Of a DNA stretch of 64,000 nucleotides, positions 17,892-27,139 are shown in pieces. The stretch lies in the NCBI RefSeq assembly GCF_005116735.1, contig NZ_SWDB01000011.1:62001-126000 (forward strand), read 5' to 3'. The notes below the pieces were generated by a model. The model did no database searches, was not told the DNA's origin, and was given only the letters and a program-made list of their open reading frames with translations. A program made the translations under genes and the position numbers. This DNA comes from Thalassotalea mangrovi (GTDB lineage: Bacteria > Pseudomonadota > Gammaproteobacteria > Enterobacterales > Alteromonadaceae). Position 1 is the first letter of the stretch. Each line of letters opens with the position of its first letter.

Positions 17892-20507
17892 TTATGCATT
17901 GGCGCTTAAAAAGTCCTGTGCGAACTTTTGCAGCACACCACCGGCACCATAAACGGATACTTCTTCGGCGGTATCAAGACGACATTTCACCGGGATCTCA
18001 ACACGCTCACCATTGGCGCGGGTCATCACTACCGTCATTGACGCACCTGGAGCAGGTGTGCCTTCAACATCAAACGTTTCACTACCATCAATCGAGTAAG
18101 TATTGCGAGTATCATTGTTAGTGAATTCAAGCGGCAATACACCCATACCAACTAAGTTAGTACGGTGAATGCGCTCAAAACCTTCGGCAACAATGACCTG
18201 AACACCTGCCAGGCGAACGCCTTTAGCTGCCCAGTCACGGGAAGAACCCTGACCATAGTCAGCGCCAGCAATGATGATCAGAGGTTGCTCACGGTCCATG
18301 TAAGTCTCGATTGCTTCCCACATTCTAGATTGCTGCCCTTCCGGCTCAATACGCGCCAGTGAACCCTGAATGATGTCACCCTTGTCATCACGAACCATTT
18401 CATTAAGCAATTTCGGGTTAGCAAACGTTGCCCGTTGTGCAGTTAAATGATCGCCGCGGTGTGTCGCATAAGAGTTAAAATCTTCTTCCGGCAGTCCCAT
18501 TTTCGCCAGGTACTCACCGGCCGCGGAGCTAGCCAGAATCGCATTCGAAGGTGATAAATGATCAGTGGTGATATTATCGCCAAGAACCGCTAATGGACGC
18601 ATACCTTTCATCGTGCGCTCACCAGCAAGGGCTCCTTCCCAGTATGGCGGACGACGAATATAAGTACTCATCTCGCGCCAGTCGTATAGAGGGCTCAGGG
18701 CATTATCAACATTGCGAATTTCAAACATTGGCTGATATACCTTGTTAAACTGCTCCGGTTTTACTGCAGCGTCCACAATGGCATCTATCTCGTCATCACT
18801 TGGCCAGATGTCTTTAAGACGAATATCGTTGCCATTGCTGTCTTTCCCCAGCACATCTTGCTCAATATCAAAACGCACGGTACCGGCAATCGCATAGGCA
18901 ACCACAAGCGGTGGTGACGCTAAGAATGCTTGTTTTGCATAAGGATGGATTCGGCCATCAAAGTTACGGTTTCCAGAAAGTACCGCTGTTGAGTATAAAT
19001 CGCGCTCGATCACTTCCTGCTGAATTTTCGGATCCAATGCACCGGACATACCGTTACAGGTAGTACAGGCATAGCCAACAATACCAAACCCGAGCTTTTC
19101 CAGTTCTGACAATAATCCCGCTTCTTCAAGATATAATTTGATGACTTTCGAACCTGGTGCAAATGAAGTCTTCACCCAGGGTTTGCGAACCAGACCTAAT
19201 TCATTAGCACGCTTGGCAACTAGTGCCGCCGCAATCACATTGCGCGGATTCGAAGTATTGGTACAACTGGTAATGGCAGCAATGATACAGGCGCCATCGG
19301 GCATATTGCCCTGCCAGTTATTTAAATCAGGTTCTTGCCATTGACCGGCAATCTCACGTTCTGCCAGAGCCGACGTAGGTAAACGACGGTGCGGGTTGGA
19401 TGGCCCAGCCATATTGCGAACCACAGAAGATAAGTCAAATTCAAGGACTCGCTCGTATTGCGCACCAGCCATATCATCTGCCCACAGGCCAGTTTGTTTG
19501 GCATAATTTTCAACCAGGGCGACCTGCTCTGGATCACGTCCGGTCAGTTTCAGATAATCGATGGTTTGTTCATCGATATAGAACATCCCAGCTGATGCCC
19601 CAAATTCCGGAGTCATATTGGAAATCGTTGCCCGGTCACCGATGGTCAGCTCTCGAGCGCCGTCACCAAAGAATTCCAGATAAGAGGAAACGACACGTTC
19701 ATTGCGCAAAAATTCGGTAATTGCCAGAACAATATCCGTTGCGGTAATACCTGGCTGACGTTTGCCCGTCAGCTTAACACCAACGATATCGGGTAGACGC
19801 ATCATCGACGGTCGACCCAACATCACGGTTTCTGCTTCCAGACCACCGACACCAATAGCAATAACCCCAAGGGCGTCAACGTGAGGCGTATGAGAGTCCG
19901 TTCCGACACAGGTATCCGGGAACGCTACCCCATCACGGGCCTGAATAACCGGCGACATTTTTTCCAGGTTGATCTGGTGCATAATGCCATTACCAGCCGG
20001 GATCACATCGACGTTTTCAAAAGCAGTTTTGGTCCATTCGATAAAATGAAAGCGATCTTCGTTTCGGCGTTCTTCTATCGCCCGGTTCTTATCAAATGCA
20101 TCAGGATCAAAGCCTGGCGCTTCAACGGCTAATGAGTGGTCAACGATCAATTGGGTTGGTACGACCGGGTTCACTTTCGCCGGATCGCCGCCTTTCTCGG
20201 CGATAGCATCACGCAGTCCGGCAAGGTCGACCAGTGCCGTTTGCCCTAATATATCGTGACAAACTACCCTGGCAGGATACCAGGGAAAGTCTAAATCGCG
20301 CTTTCGCTCAATCAGTTGTAACAGGCAATCGTTCAGTGTTTCCGGATCGCATTTACGAACCAGCTGTTCCGCCAGAACTTTTGAGGTGTAAGGTAAAGTG
20401 TCATAGCTGCCAGGCTTCAGTGCTTCTACCGCTTCTCTGGTATCAAAAAAGTCGATGTTGGCATTAGCTAATGGCTTACGGAATTGGTAATTCATATCAA
20501 TATCCAC
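17892..20507 (-). CDS. acnD: Fe/S-dependent 2-methylisocitrate dehydratase AcnD
   Basis: An 871-residue aconitase-superfamily enzyme that dehydrates 2-methylcitrate. The three cluster cysteines are visible in AAITSCTNTSNPRNV and GYACTTCNGMSGA. The C-terminal swivel domain carries GADYGQGSSRDWAAKGVRL. The presence of acnD with prpF, and the absence of prpD, identifies the iron-sulfur variant of the pathway. An intercistronic hairpin lies between prpC and this gene. Confidence 0.95.
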   Translation of the reverse strand: MDIDMNYQFRKPLANANIDFFDTREAVEALKPGSYDTLPYTSKVLAEQLVRKCDPETLNDCLLQLIERKRDLDFPWYPARVVCHDILGQTALVDLAGLRDAIAEKGGDPAKVNPVVPTQLIVDHSLAVEAPGFDPDAFDKNRAIEERRNEDRFHFIEWTKTAFENVDVIPAGNGIMHQINLEKMSPVIQARDGVAFPDTCVGTDSHTPHVDALGVIAIGVGGLEAETVMLGRPSMMRLPDIVGVKLTGKRQPGITATDIVLAITEFLRNERVVSSYLEFFGDGARELTIGDRATISNMTPEFGASAGMFYIDEQTIDYLKLTGRDPEQVALVENYAKQTGLWADDMAGAQYERVLEFDLSSVVRNMAGPSNPHRRLPTSALAEREIAGQWQEPDLNNWQGNMPDGACIIAAITSCTNTSNPRNVIAAALVAKRANELGLVRKPWVKTSFAPGSKVIKLYLEEAGLLSELEKLGFGIVGYACTTCNGMSGALDPKIQQEVIERDLYSTAVLSGNRNFDGRIHPYAKQAFLASPPLVVAYAIAGTVRFDIEQDVLGKDSNGNDIRLKDIWPSDDEIDAIVDAAVKPEQFNKVYQPMFEIRNVDNALSPLYDWREMSTYIRRPPYWEGALAGERTMKGMRPLAVLGDNITTDHLSPSNAILASSAAGEYLAKMGLPEEDFNSYATHRGDHLTAQRATFANPKLLNEMVRDDKGDIIQGSLARIEPEGQQSRMWEAIETYMDREQPLIIIAGADYGQGSSRDWAAKGVRLAGVQVIVAEGFERIHRTNLVGMGVLPLEFTNNDTRNTYSIDGSETFDVEGTPAPGASMTVVMTRANGERVEIPVKCRLDTAEEVSVYGAGGVLQKFAQDFLSANA

Positions 20508-20516
20508 AAAATAGGT

Positions 20517-20547
20517 AAAAAGGACGGGGAAGCACCCTGCTTCCCCG
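20517..20547 (-). other. Hairpin between prpC and acnD (attenuator or mRNA stabiliser)
   Basis: A perfect 10-bp stem CGGGGAAGCA/TGCTTCCCCG with a three-base loop. On the minus strand it is followed by TCC and then TTTTT. It lies 58 nt past the prpC stop. It could terminate part of the transcripts or protect the upstream prpB-prpC message from 3' decay. Confidence 0.55.
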
Positions 20548-20605
20548 AATCTGTGTCTGTTTATGTCTCAGACATCAATGCTAAGACCAGAGTGACAGAA
20601 ATGCT

Positions 20606-21730
20606 CTATCGTTTTGCAATTGGGGCTACTTTGCGTGGTTCCGGACCGATGTAATCCGCGCTAGGGCGAATAATACGGTTATTATCCCGTTGCTCCATCA
20701 CATGTGCTGCCCAACCCGTTAAGCGTGAACAAACAAAGATTGGGGTGAATAACTTGGTCGGAATGCCCATAAAGTGATAGGCCGAAGCGTGGAAGAAATC
20801 GGCATTACAGAATAGTTTTTTGGTATCCCACATGTACTCTTCACAGGCTACCGAAATATCATACAGGCTAGTGTCACCGAATTCCTGTGCCAGCTTTTCA
20901 GACCAACGCTTAATGATAACATTGCGCGGGTCAGTGGTACGGTATACCGCATGGCCAAAGCCCATGATTTTTTCTTTACGCTCAAGCATGCCAGCCATTT
21001 GAATCTTTGCATCTTCCGGCGATTTAAACGTCTGGATCATATCCATTGCCGCTTCGTTGGCACCACCGTGCAGAGGACCACGCAATGAACCAATGGCACC
21101 GGTAATGCATGAGAACATATCAGATAACGTGGATGCACATACACGAGCCGTAAACGTCGAGGCATTAAACTCGTGCTCAGCATAGAGAATTAACGATACG
21201 TCAATAACCCGGCGGTGTAATTCTGATGGGGTATTACCGGTTAACAATTTTAAAAAGTGGCCGCCGATTGAGTCTTCATCGGTAACACAATCAATCTCAA
21301 TGCCCTGGTGAGAATAACGATACCAGTAAGTCATAATCGCCGGAAAGGCTGCCAGCAACCGATTGGCGGCGCGGTTTTGTTCTGAAAAGTCGGTTTCCGG
21401 CTCAAGGTTTCCTAAGAACGAGCAACCGGTGCGCATCACGTCCATCGGATGAGCATCTTTAGGAATACGCTGTAACACTTCTTTCAGTGCCTGTGGTAAA
21501 TCACGCATTTGGCGCAACTCTGCCTTGTAGGCATCTAATTGTGCCTGGTTTGGTAACTCACCGTTAAATAGCAGGAACGCTACTTCTTCAAACGTTGCAT
21601 TGTCGGCCAGGTCGGAAACATCATAACCACAGTAAGTAAGGCCTGTACCCGATTTACCTACCGTACAAAGTTTGGTTTCACCCGCACTTTGTCCACGTAA
21701 ACCTGCACCACCTAATTTCTTATCTACCAT
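20606..21730 (-). CDS. prpC: 2-methylcitrate synthase PrpC
   Basis: A 374-residue citrate-synthase-family enzyme joining propionyl-CoA and oxaloacetate. Catalytic histidines and aspartate of the family lie in LYAEHEFNASTFTARV, RGPLHGGANEAAM and GFGHAVYRTTDPR. The short length without the N-terminal extension of GltA, and the position between prpB and acnD, support methylcitrate synthase rather than the TCA enzyme. It shares a strand with the rest of the prp operon; the gap to prpB is 86 nt. Confidence 0.95.
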   Translation of the reverse strand: MVDKKLGGAGLRGQSAGETKLCTVGKSGTGLTYCGYDVSDLADNATFEEVAFLLFNGELPNQAQLDAYKAELRQMRDLPQALKEVLQRIPKDAHPMDVMRTGCSFLGNLEPETDFSEQNRAANRLLAAFPAIMTYWYRYSHQGIEIDCVTDEDSIGGHFLKLLTGNTPSELHRRVIDVSLILYAEHEFNASTFTARVCASTLSDMFSCITGAIGSLRGPLHGGANEAAMDMIQTFKSPEDAKIQMAGMLERKEKIMGFGHAVYRTTDPRNVIIKRWSEKLAQEFGDTSLYDISVACEEYMWDTKKLFCNADFFHASAYHFMGIPTKLFTPIFVCSRLTGWAAHVMEQRDNNRIIRPSADYIGPEPRKVAPIAKR

Positions 21731-21816
21731 AATATTCTTCCTGTATTAACTCTTGTTGTTTTAATTTGAAACGGTCGCCGCCAATATGTTAGCGGCGCTA
21801 TCTTATTCGATTGTTG

Positions 21817-22707
21817 TTATTTGTTTTTGCCTTGGGCAAAAAGAGAATCAAGCTTTTGCTCGTACTCGTGATAGCCAAGATAATCATAAAGCTCCATACG
21901 AGTTTGCATGGTGTCGATAACGGCAGTCTGATCGCCATCAGCAAGAATCGTCTTGTACACCAACTCAGCCGCTTTATTCATCGCCCGAAACGCCGACAGC
22001 GGATACAACACCATTGCGCAACCCCACTCGCCTAATTGCTCTTTATTCCACAATTCGGTTTTACCAAACTCGGTAATGTTAGCCAGAATTGGCACATCCA
22101 GCGCTTGGGCAAACGCTCGATAATGCTCTTCGGTTTGCACGGCTTCGGCAAAAATACCATCGGCGCCTGCGGCAATGTATGCTTTGGCGCGTTCAATAGC
22201 GGCTTCAAGGCCTTCCTGAGCAAAAGCATCGGTGCGGGCCATAATAAAGAAGTCAGAATCGGTACGTGCATCAACCGCCGCTTTAATTCGATCGACCATT
22301 TCTTCGGTAGACACAATTTCTTTATTTGGACGATGGCCACATCGTTTTTGCGCTACCTGATCTTCAATATGAACGGCAGCAGCGCCGGCCTTTTCCATGT
22401 CACGAATCGTTTTGGCAATGTTAAATGCACCGCCCCAACCTGTATCGATATCAACCATTAGCGGTAGATCGCAGGCACTGGTTATACGTTGCACATCAGC
22501 AACAACATCATTTAATGACGTCATACCCAGATCCGGTAATCCATAAGAGGCGTTGGCCACCCCACCGCCAGACAAATAAATTGCCTGGTGTCCCAACTGC
22601 TTAGCCATCATTGCGCAATAAGCATTAATAGTTCCTACGATTTGTAACGGCTTGTTATCCGCTAATGCCTGTCTGAATTTCGCGCCAGGCGAAAGTTGCT
22701 TAGTCAT
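21817..22707 (-). CDS. prpB: 2-methylisocitrate lyase PrpB
   Basis: A 296-residue isocitrate-lyase-superfamily enzyme that splits 2-methylisocitrate into pyruvate and succinate. The KRCGH catalytic loop is at residues 121-125, with the cysteine as general acid. The metal-binding DIDTGWGG segment (87-94) and the N-terminal [18 protein letters not shown] are typical. The start codon overlaps the prpR stop by one base (TAATG), so translation is coupled to the regulator. Confidence 0.96.
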   Translation of the reverse strand: MTKQLSPGAKFRQALADNKPLQIVGTINAYCAMMAKQLGHQAIYLSGGGVANASYGLPDLGMTSLNDVVADVQRITSACDLPLMVDIDTGWGGAFNIAKTIRDMEKAGAAAVHIEDQVAQKRCGHRPNKEIVSTEEMVDRIKAAVDARTDSDFFIMARTDAFAQEGLEAAIERAKAYIAAGADGIFAEAVQTEEHYRAFAQALDVPILANITEFGKTELWNKEQLGEWGCAMVLYPLSAFRAMNKAAELVYKTILADGDQTAVIDTMQTRMELYDYLGYHEYEQKLDSLFAQGKNK

Positions 22708-23414
22708 TAATCTCTTCCTTCTTGCTGTAATTTGTTTTCGATGTTTTTACGAGAAGCGGCAATATGTCGGCGCATCAGCATTTCTGCTAACTCGCCATCC
22801 CGATCAGCAATTGCTGACAATATTGCCTGGTGCTCATGGAAAGCCCTGCTGGCTCTGGGTGAATTCATACCAAACTGACATCGGTACATACGTACCAGGT
22901 GATATAATTCACTGCATAGGATATTGATCAGTTGTTGATTATGAGAGCCTTTTATCACACGATAATGAAAGTCCAGATCTCCCTCTTCCTGATAATAAGC
23001 CACCCCCTGCTGTACCGACTGGCTGTTACCATGGGTATCCAGCACCGCTTGCAGATCGGCAATTTCCTGGTCTGTCATCGAGATTGCCGCCAGTCGACAC
23101 GCCATACCTTCCAGCGCTTCCCTAACCAGATAGATTTCCAGCAGTCCCTGAACGGTGCATTCGACGACGCGACTGCCAACATTGGCTTTGCGGTGAATTA
23201 AATGACACTTTTCAAGACGATTTAATGCTTCTCTGAGGGTAGAACGGGAAATTTGGTATTGCCGGGCAAGTTCAGGCTCGCTGATTTTGCTGCCAGGGGG
23301 GATATGACCTTCGACGATTGCATACTGGATTTGTTCAAACACCCTGTCTGCGGTCGTTACCGCCTGTGTCGAGGTGGGATTACTTATCGGGGATTTTGCA
23401 CCTGCTTGTGTCAA
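22707..23414 (-). CDS. prpR: GntR/FCD-family regulator of the methylcitrate operon
   Basis: Winged-helix DNA-binding domain (about residues 20-85: [20 protein letters not shown]) followed by an FCD ligand-binding domain, which in this family senses a pathway acid. I chose TTG at 23414 because GGAG lies 5 nt upstream. The frame is open to another TTG at 23435, but that start lacks a ribosome-binding site and would place an operator inside the gene. The gene heads the operon prpR-prpB-prpC-acnD-prpF. Operators in front imply autoregulation. Start position is uncertain. Confidence 0.9.
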   Translation of the reverse strand: MTQAGAKSPISNPTSTQAVTTADRVFEQIQYAIVEGHIPPGSKISEPELARQYQISRSTLREALNRLEKCHLIHRKANVGSRVVECTVQGLLEIYLVREALEGMACRLAAISMTDQEIADLQAVLDTHGNSQSVQQGVAYYQEEGDLDFHYRVIKGSHNQQLINILCSELYHLVRMYRCQFGMNSPRASRAFHEHQAILSAIADRDGELAEMLMRRHIAASRKNIENKLQQEGRD

Positions 23415-23424
23415 TTTCGCTCCA

Positions 23425-23436
23425 ATTGTCGACAAT
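23425..23436. promoter_or_regulatory. PrpR operator, proximal
   Basis: A perfect 12-bp palindrome ATTGTCGACAAT right before the preferred prpR start. Its TTGT-N2-ACAA layout is typical of FCD-type GntR repressors. A related imperfect site, ATTGTCGACGAC, lies at 23453-23464. Binding here would block the operon promoter or early elongation. Confidence 0.7.
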
Positions 23437-23495
23437 CAATAAGTTAAATGGCATTGTCGACGACTTTTTACCGGATGTCAACCGAACCCGTTAAT

Positions 23496-23520
23496 ATTGT
23501 CGACAATTATTGTCGACAAT
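23496..23520. promoter_or_regulatory. Tandem PrpR operators, distal
   Basis: Two perfect copies of ATTGTCGACAAT at 23496-23507 and 23509-23520, 13 bp apart centre to centre, so bound dimers would lie on nearly the same DNA face only if strongly staggered. A half-site GTCGACAAT sits at 23659-23667. These are most simply read as sites for the adjacent GntR regulator; binding is inferred. Confidence 0.72.
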
Positions 23521-23731
23521 TCGATAACTTAAGTCCCTAAAGCAATAATAAAAATTTAAAGAAAAATATAACTACCTGATATAAAAGTATAATTACGTCA
23601 AATAAACAGCTTCTCGTTTTTTCCCATGACAACACAATGGTTTCGAACAACATGCCTGGTCGACAATTTATCAATATCAGCAGGCTTTCAAAATCCAAGG
23701 TTTCGAAACTGTTAATAAAATGTGATCAAAA

Positions 23732-23747
23732 TGTGAGCTAGATCAAA
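23732..23747. promoter_or_regulatory. CRP-like site upstream of the candidate small RNA
   Basis: TGTGA-GCTAGA-TCAAA matches the CRP consensus TGTGA-N6-TCACA at 8 of 10 positions. A second TGTGATCAAA lies just before it (23721-23730). A possible -10 box TACAAT is at 23775-23780. It could act on a rightward transcript or on the divergent prp operon. No expression evidence exists. Confidence 0.4.
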
Positions 23748-23900
23748 AATACCATCGTAGTGGTTTGGTAGAGTTACAATTTAACGCTCAATTGCGCGGA
23801 TTTTACGCCTCAACGTGGTGTGGATAAAAAATTAACAAAAAATTAGCATATATTAATTTTTGAACTATCATTAGAGTTTCAAGTAGGTTGAAATTTGAGA

Positions 23901-24018
23901 GAGGTGTGTGCCCCGGCCACATCTGTCACGCGAAACACACACATTTATTAGCGCAGGCTCATTCCTGATGAGCCATTCCCCTGAGCCCGAAACGTTTATC
24001 GTCTCGGGCCTTTTTTTT
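23901..24018 (+). ncRNA. Candidate small RNA with three hairpins and terminator
   Basis: A compact region with no coding frame. It holds a GTGTGTG/CACACAC stem (23904-23910, 23936-23942), a perfect GGCTCAT/ATGAGCC hairpin (23956-23962, 23968-23974) and a terminator stem followed by eight T (24011-24018). The nearest upstream gene (prpR) points the other way and the next gene starts about 575 nt later, so the terminator has no mRNA to end. An Hfq- or ProQ-type small RNA of about 120-160 nt is the simplest reading. The 5' end is not defined; a TATATT box at 23849-23854 is one option. I do not recognise a known RNA family. Confidence 0.6.
23985..24018 (+). terminator. Rho-independent terminator of the candidate small RNA
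   Basis: Stem GCCCGA/TCGGGC extended by an inner ACG/CGT pair, then C and eight T. This is one of the strongest terminators in the window, and it follows no protein gene. Confidence 0.85.
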
Positions 24019-24024
24019 ATTACA

Positions 24025-24124
24025 GGGATGTATGTATGCCCGGTGAGCAGGATGCGGTACGGGTATGATGATTTGGGATGTATGTATGCCCGGTGAGCAG
24101 GATGCGGTACGGGTATGATGATTT
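24025..24124. repeat. Two identical 50-bp direct repeats
   Basis: The 50-bp unit beginning GGGATGTATGTATGCCCGG is repeated without change at 24025-24074 and 24075-24124, and a third copy begins and decays at about 24125. The distal part of the unit (TGAGCAGGATGCGGTA) recurs with one change at 24401-24429. The repeats begin only 6 nt after the small-RNA terminator. Confidence 0.92.
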
Positions 24125-24430
24125 GGGGTGTAGGTACCCTGCGTCACAGGGATGGTTATCGCCATGGACGGTGTGTATATCGAAAATGCCGGGATGCCGT
24201 CATGGACGATGGTATATCGATTGTGTCTGGAACTGACAATCGATTCGATTTTCGAAATGAAGCATGGGTGTACGGGATGTATGCCCGGTTATCGCCATGG
24301 ACGGTGTGTATATCGATTGTGTCGGTCGTTATATGGAAGTAACTTATTAGAGCAATGCAAGGAGCAATTGCCGAGAACATTCAATCGATTCAATTTTCGA
24401 TGAGCAGGATGCGGTAAGGGTATGATGATA
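24125..24430. repeat. Mosaic of short dispersed repeats
   Basis: A 30-bp segment starting GGTTATCGCCATGGACGG occurs identically at 24154-24183 and 24287-24316. A degenerate relative lies at about 24197-24228. TATATCGATTGTGTC occurs twice, and CAATCGATTCGATTTTCGA has a one-base variant near 24381-24399. Overlapping frames in several directions are by-products of the repeats, not credible genes. Confidence 0.8.
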
Positions 24431-24594
24431 GTGATCATAATTACCCAACCTTAACGGCAACTCACAGCATCACCCGCTCTTTGGCAGACAAATCTATCGA
24501 AAACTTCTCCGCGAACTCTAACTTTTGTTCTAAGCTTTATTAAAACAACAAGTTATAGGCATACCGAGGCGTAGCAGAGTTACGTAACAGCGCT

Positions 24595-26925
24595 ATGAAA
24601 ACGTTATTCAAGCAATACCCTGGCAGTATTTCAGGCGATTTTCGTTCCCCCCTGTCAGCATTGATGCTGCTTCTCACCGCTGTGTTGTGTTTCGGCTCCT
24701 GCAATTTATCCTACGCAAGCAACAATGGCTACCTTGGCTCAGATACCTGTAAAGACTGTCATCAACAAGCATTTAAAAACTGGCAGGGTTCTCACCATGG
24801 CAAAGCGATGGCACATGCCAATGCTGACAATATTGTCGGTAACTTTAACGATAACCACGTCGTCTTTAATGGCGAGACTTACCACTTTTTTCAAAAGGAT
24901 CAGCAATATTTCGCCCGACTCAAAGATGCAAACGGCAAATTTAACACCTACCAGATTCGATATACATTTGGGATTTATCCGTTGCAACAATATATGGTGG
25001 ACTTAGGCAAAGGGAAGATCCAACTGATCCCGTTTGCCTGGGACAGCCGATCAAAAGCGCAAGGCGGTCAGCGTTGGTTTCACCTATATCCTGAGGCTAT
25101 CGATGCACGCCATGAGTTCTTCTGGACCAATCAGGGACAAAACTGGAACTATATGTGTGCCGATTGTCATTCGACCAATGTGAAAAAAAATTATCAGGCC
25201 AGCAATAATGGTTATGAAACGTCTTTTTCTGAAATCAGTGTTGGTTGCGAAGCTTGCCATGGTCCCGGTGCCGAACACGTAACGTACTTGCAAGCCAAGG
25301 ATAAAACTCAACTCAGCAAAGAGGCTATGGTTAATAAGGGCTTTGATCGAAGCCTGCACAAATTAGTTCAGCAGTGGCAACCCAGAGCCGGAAGTCATAT
25401 CCTCCAGCCAGTGATGGCAGAGGATGCAGATTCCAGTAAGCAGACCCTCGTGTGCGCTCAGTGTCATAGTCGCCGCATGCAATTAGGCAATAACGATTAC
25501 GTCGCCAGTCACCAGTTAGGGGATAAATATTTACTTAACTTAGTTGAACCAGGTGCCTATCATCCGGATGGGCAAATCTATGATGAGGTTTATGTTTACG
25601 GCTCTTTTTTACAATCTAAAATGCACCAAAAAGGTGTCGTGTGCACGAATTGCCACGAGCCCCACAGCGGTGAATTGCTGGTTGAAGGCAATGGCCTGTG
25701 CAATCAATGCCATATCGCTGAAGCCTATGACACGCCCGAACATCACAAGCATGCGAATTCCACCGCTGGTAGCCAGTGCGTGGATTGTCATATGCCAGAA
25801 ACCACTTACATGCAGATTGATGCCAGGCGAGATCATCGCTGGCATGTGCCAAATCCACAACAGGCTGACAATCTACAAACCCCGGACGTATGCCTGACCT
25901 GTCATCAGGAGCGAGGTCGACAATGGAGTATTGAACAGTTTAAACGATGGCAAAACGACGCCAGCAATGACAATTCAAATCAACGCTTTGGCACCGCCTT
26001 CCTGGCTTCGGAATTAGGCTACCCACAGGCGGCCGCCTGGCTATCAAAAATCGCCCAGGACGTAAATTACCCCAATATTATCCGCGCCTCTGCCCTACAA
26101 CGCAGTGCCAATATTGCCGATAACAATTCCCTGGTGGCTATTGCCCGGGGATTAAAAGCGGAAAATGCCTGGATTCGCATTGGTGCCATTCGTGGTGCTG
26201 AAAACCTGCCGGCCAATTCACGTTGGCGCCTGATATATCCGCTCACCAGCGATCCGGTATTGGCGGTGCGAATCGAGGCGGCCAGAGTTCTCCTGCCTGT
26301 CTGGCAAGCCTTGTCTGATGCACAAAAGGGATCACTAAAACCCGTGTTAGACGAGTATATTAAGGTGCAACATTATAATGCCGATCGCGGATTTGCCCTG
26401 ACTAACCTGGCCAATCTACACGCGTATCAAGGTGACTTTGCGCAGGCCGAGCAATGGTATCAACAAGCTATTGCCATTGAACCCTTTTATGTTAATGCAT
26501 ACTTAAATTTTTCTGAGCTGTACCGGCAACAGGGTGATGAAAAACGTGTCATTGAAATTCTAATGAGTGGCGAAGATAAAGTCGCTGCACCGTCTGCGCT
26601 TTATTATCAGCTAGGCCTGTCATATATTCGCCAGAAGCGATACGCTGAGGCAGAAAAACACTTCGCTGATGCGGTTAAAAGCGAGCCATCCAACTCTCAG
26701 TATCAATTTGTTTATGGCCTGAGTATCAAAGAATCCAATCCCGGGCTTGCCCAACAGGCGATGTCAAAAGCCTACTCAATAAGCCGCGATCCCCAGCATT
26801 TGTACGCATTGTGTGAGCTACAAATTGAGCAGCGCTCATTTGCCGCCCGCCAGTGCATAGAGCGCCTGAAACCATTAGTCGACGAAAGCGTTATCGAACA
26901 GTTACGGCGTCGCCTGACACAGTAA
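24595..26925 (+). CDS. Octaheme c-type cytochrome with C-terminal HEAT/TPR repeats
   Basis: A 776-residue secreted protein with a signal peptide ending near LSYA (residue 41). Eight CxxCH heme sites start at residues 52, 188, 218, 287, 350, 369, 395 and 433. The heme-bearing part resembles cytochrome c554-like multiheme domains. HEAT-like helical repeats follow (about 470-580), then TPR units (about 600-740, AYQGDFAQAEQWYQQAIAIEP). Such fusions are known in marine bacteria, but their electron partners are not established. It stands alone, preceded by the repeat mosaic, with no maturation or reductase genes nearby. The ribosome-binding site is weak. Confidence 0.88.
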   Translation: MKTLFKQYPGSISGDFRSPLSALMLLLTAVLCFGSCNLSYASNNGYLGSDTCKDCHQQAFKNWQGSHHGKAMAHANADNIVGNFNDNHVVFNGETYHFFQKDQQYFARLKDANGKFNTYQIRYTFGIYPLQQYMVDLGKGKIQLIPFAWDSRSKAQGGQRWFHLYPEAIDARHEFFWTNQGQNWNYMCADCHSTNVKKNYQASNNGYETSFSEISVGCEACHGPGAEHVTYLQAKDKTQLSKEAMVNKGFDRSLHKLVQQWQPRAGSHILQPVMAEDADSSKQTLVCAQCHSRRMQLGNNDYVASHQLGDKYLLNLVEPGAYHPDGQIYDEVYVYGSFLQSKMHQKGVVCTNCHEPHSGELLVEGNGLCNQCHIAEAYDTPEHHKHANSTAGSQCVDCHMPETTYMQIDARRDHRWHVPNPQQADNLQTPDVCLTCHQERGRQWSIEQFKRWQNDASNDNSNQRFGTAFLASELGYPQAAAWLSKIAQDVNYPNIIRASALQRSANIADNNSLVAIARGLKAENAWIRIGAIRGAENLPANSRWRLIYPLTSDPVLAVRIEAARVLLPVWQALSDAQKGSLKPVLDEYIKVQHYNADRGFALTNLANLHAYQGDFAQAEQWYQQAIAIEPFYVNAYLNFSELYRQQGDEKRVIEILMSGEDKVAAPSALYYQLGLSYIRQKRYAEAEKHFADAVKSEPSNSQYQFVYGLSIKESNPGLAQQAMSKAYSISRDPQHLYALCELQIEQRSFAARQCIERLKPLVDESVIEQLRRRLTQ

Positions 26926-27139
26926 CAAAGATCAGGTAAACCGCGTTATTAAAATCCCCTGAACCCTTAAATCTCATTTATTAATCAATTAGTTGTAAGG
27001 ACTGCTATTATAGTTTAGGTGTATTTGTTGTTACCACATTGAACGAACGTCAGCCTGGAATGTCAATACTAAGTATTGCATGCATTTATGCTGTCTGAAT
27101 GCAAAACCACGTGTTAACAAAACTGTGAAGGTGCGATAT

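Noticed and set aside
24025-24124. CRISPR array in the 50-bp repeats
   Set aside because: The two units are contiguous and identical with no unique spacers between them.
24152-24403. Overlapping open frames of 60-85 residues in the repeat mosaic
   Set aside because: They occur on both strands in several frames, lack ribosome-binding sites and reflect the repeats (HGRCVYR-type words), not a protein family.
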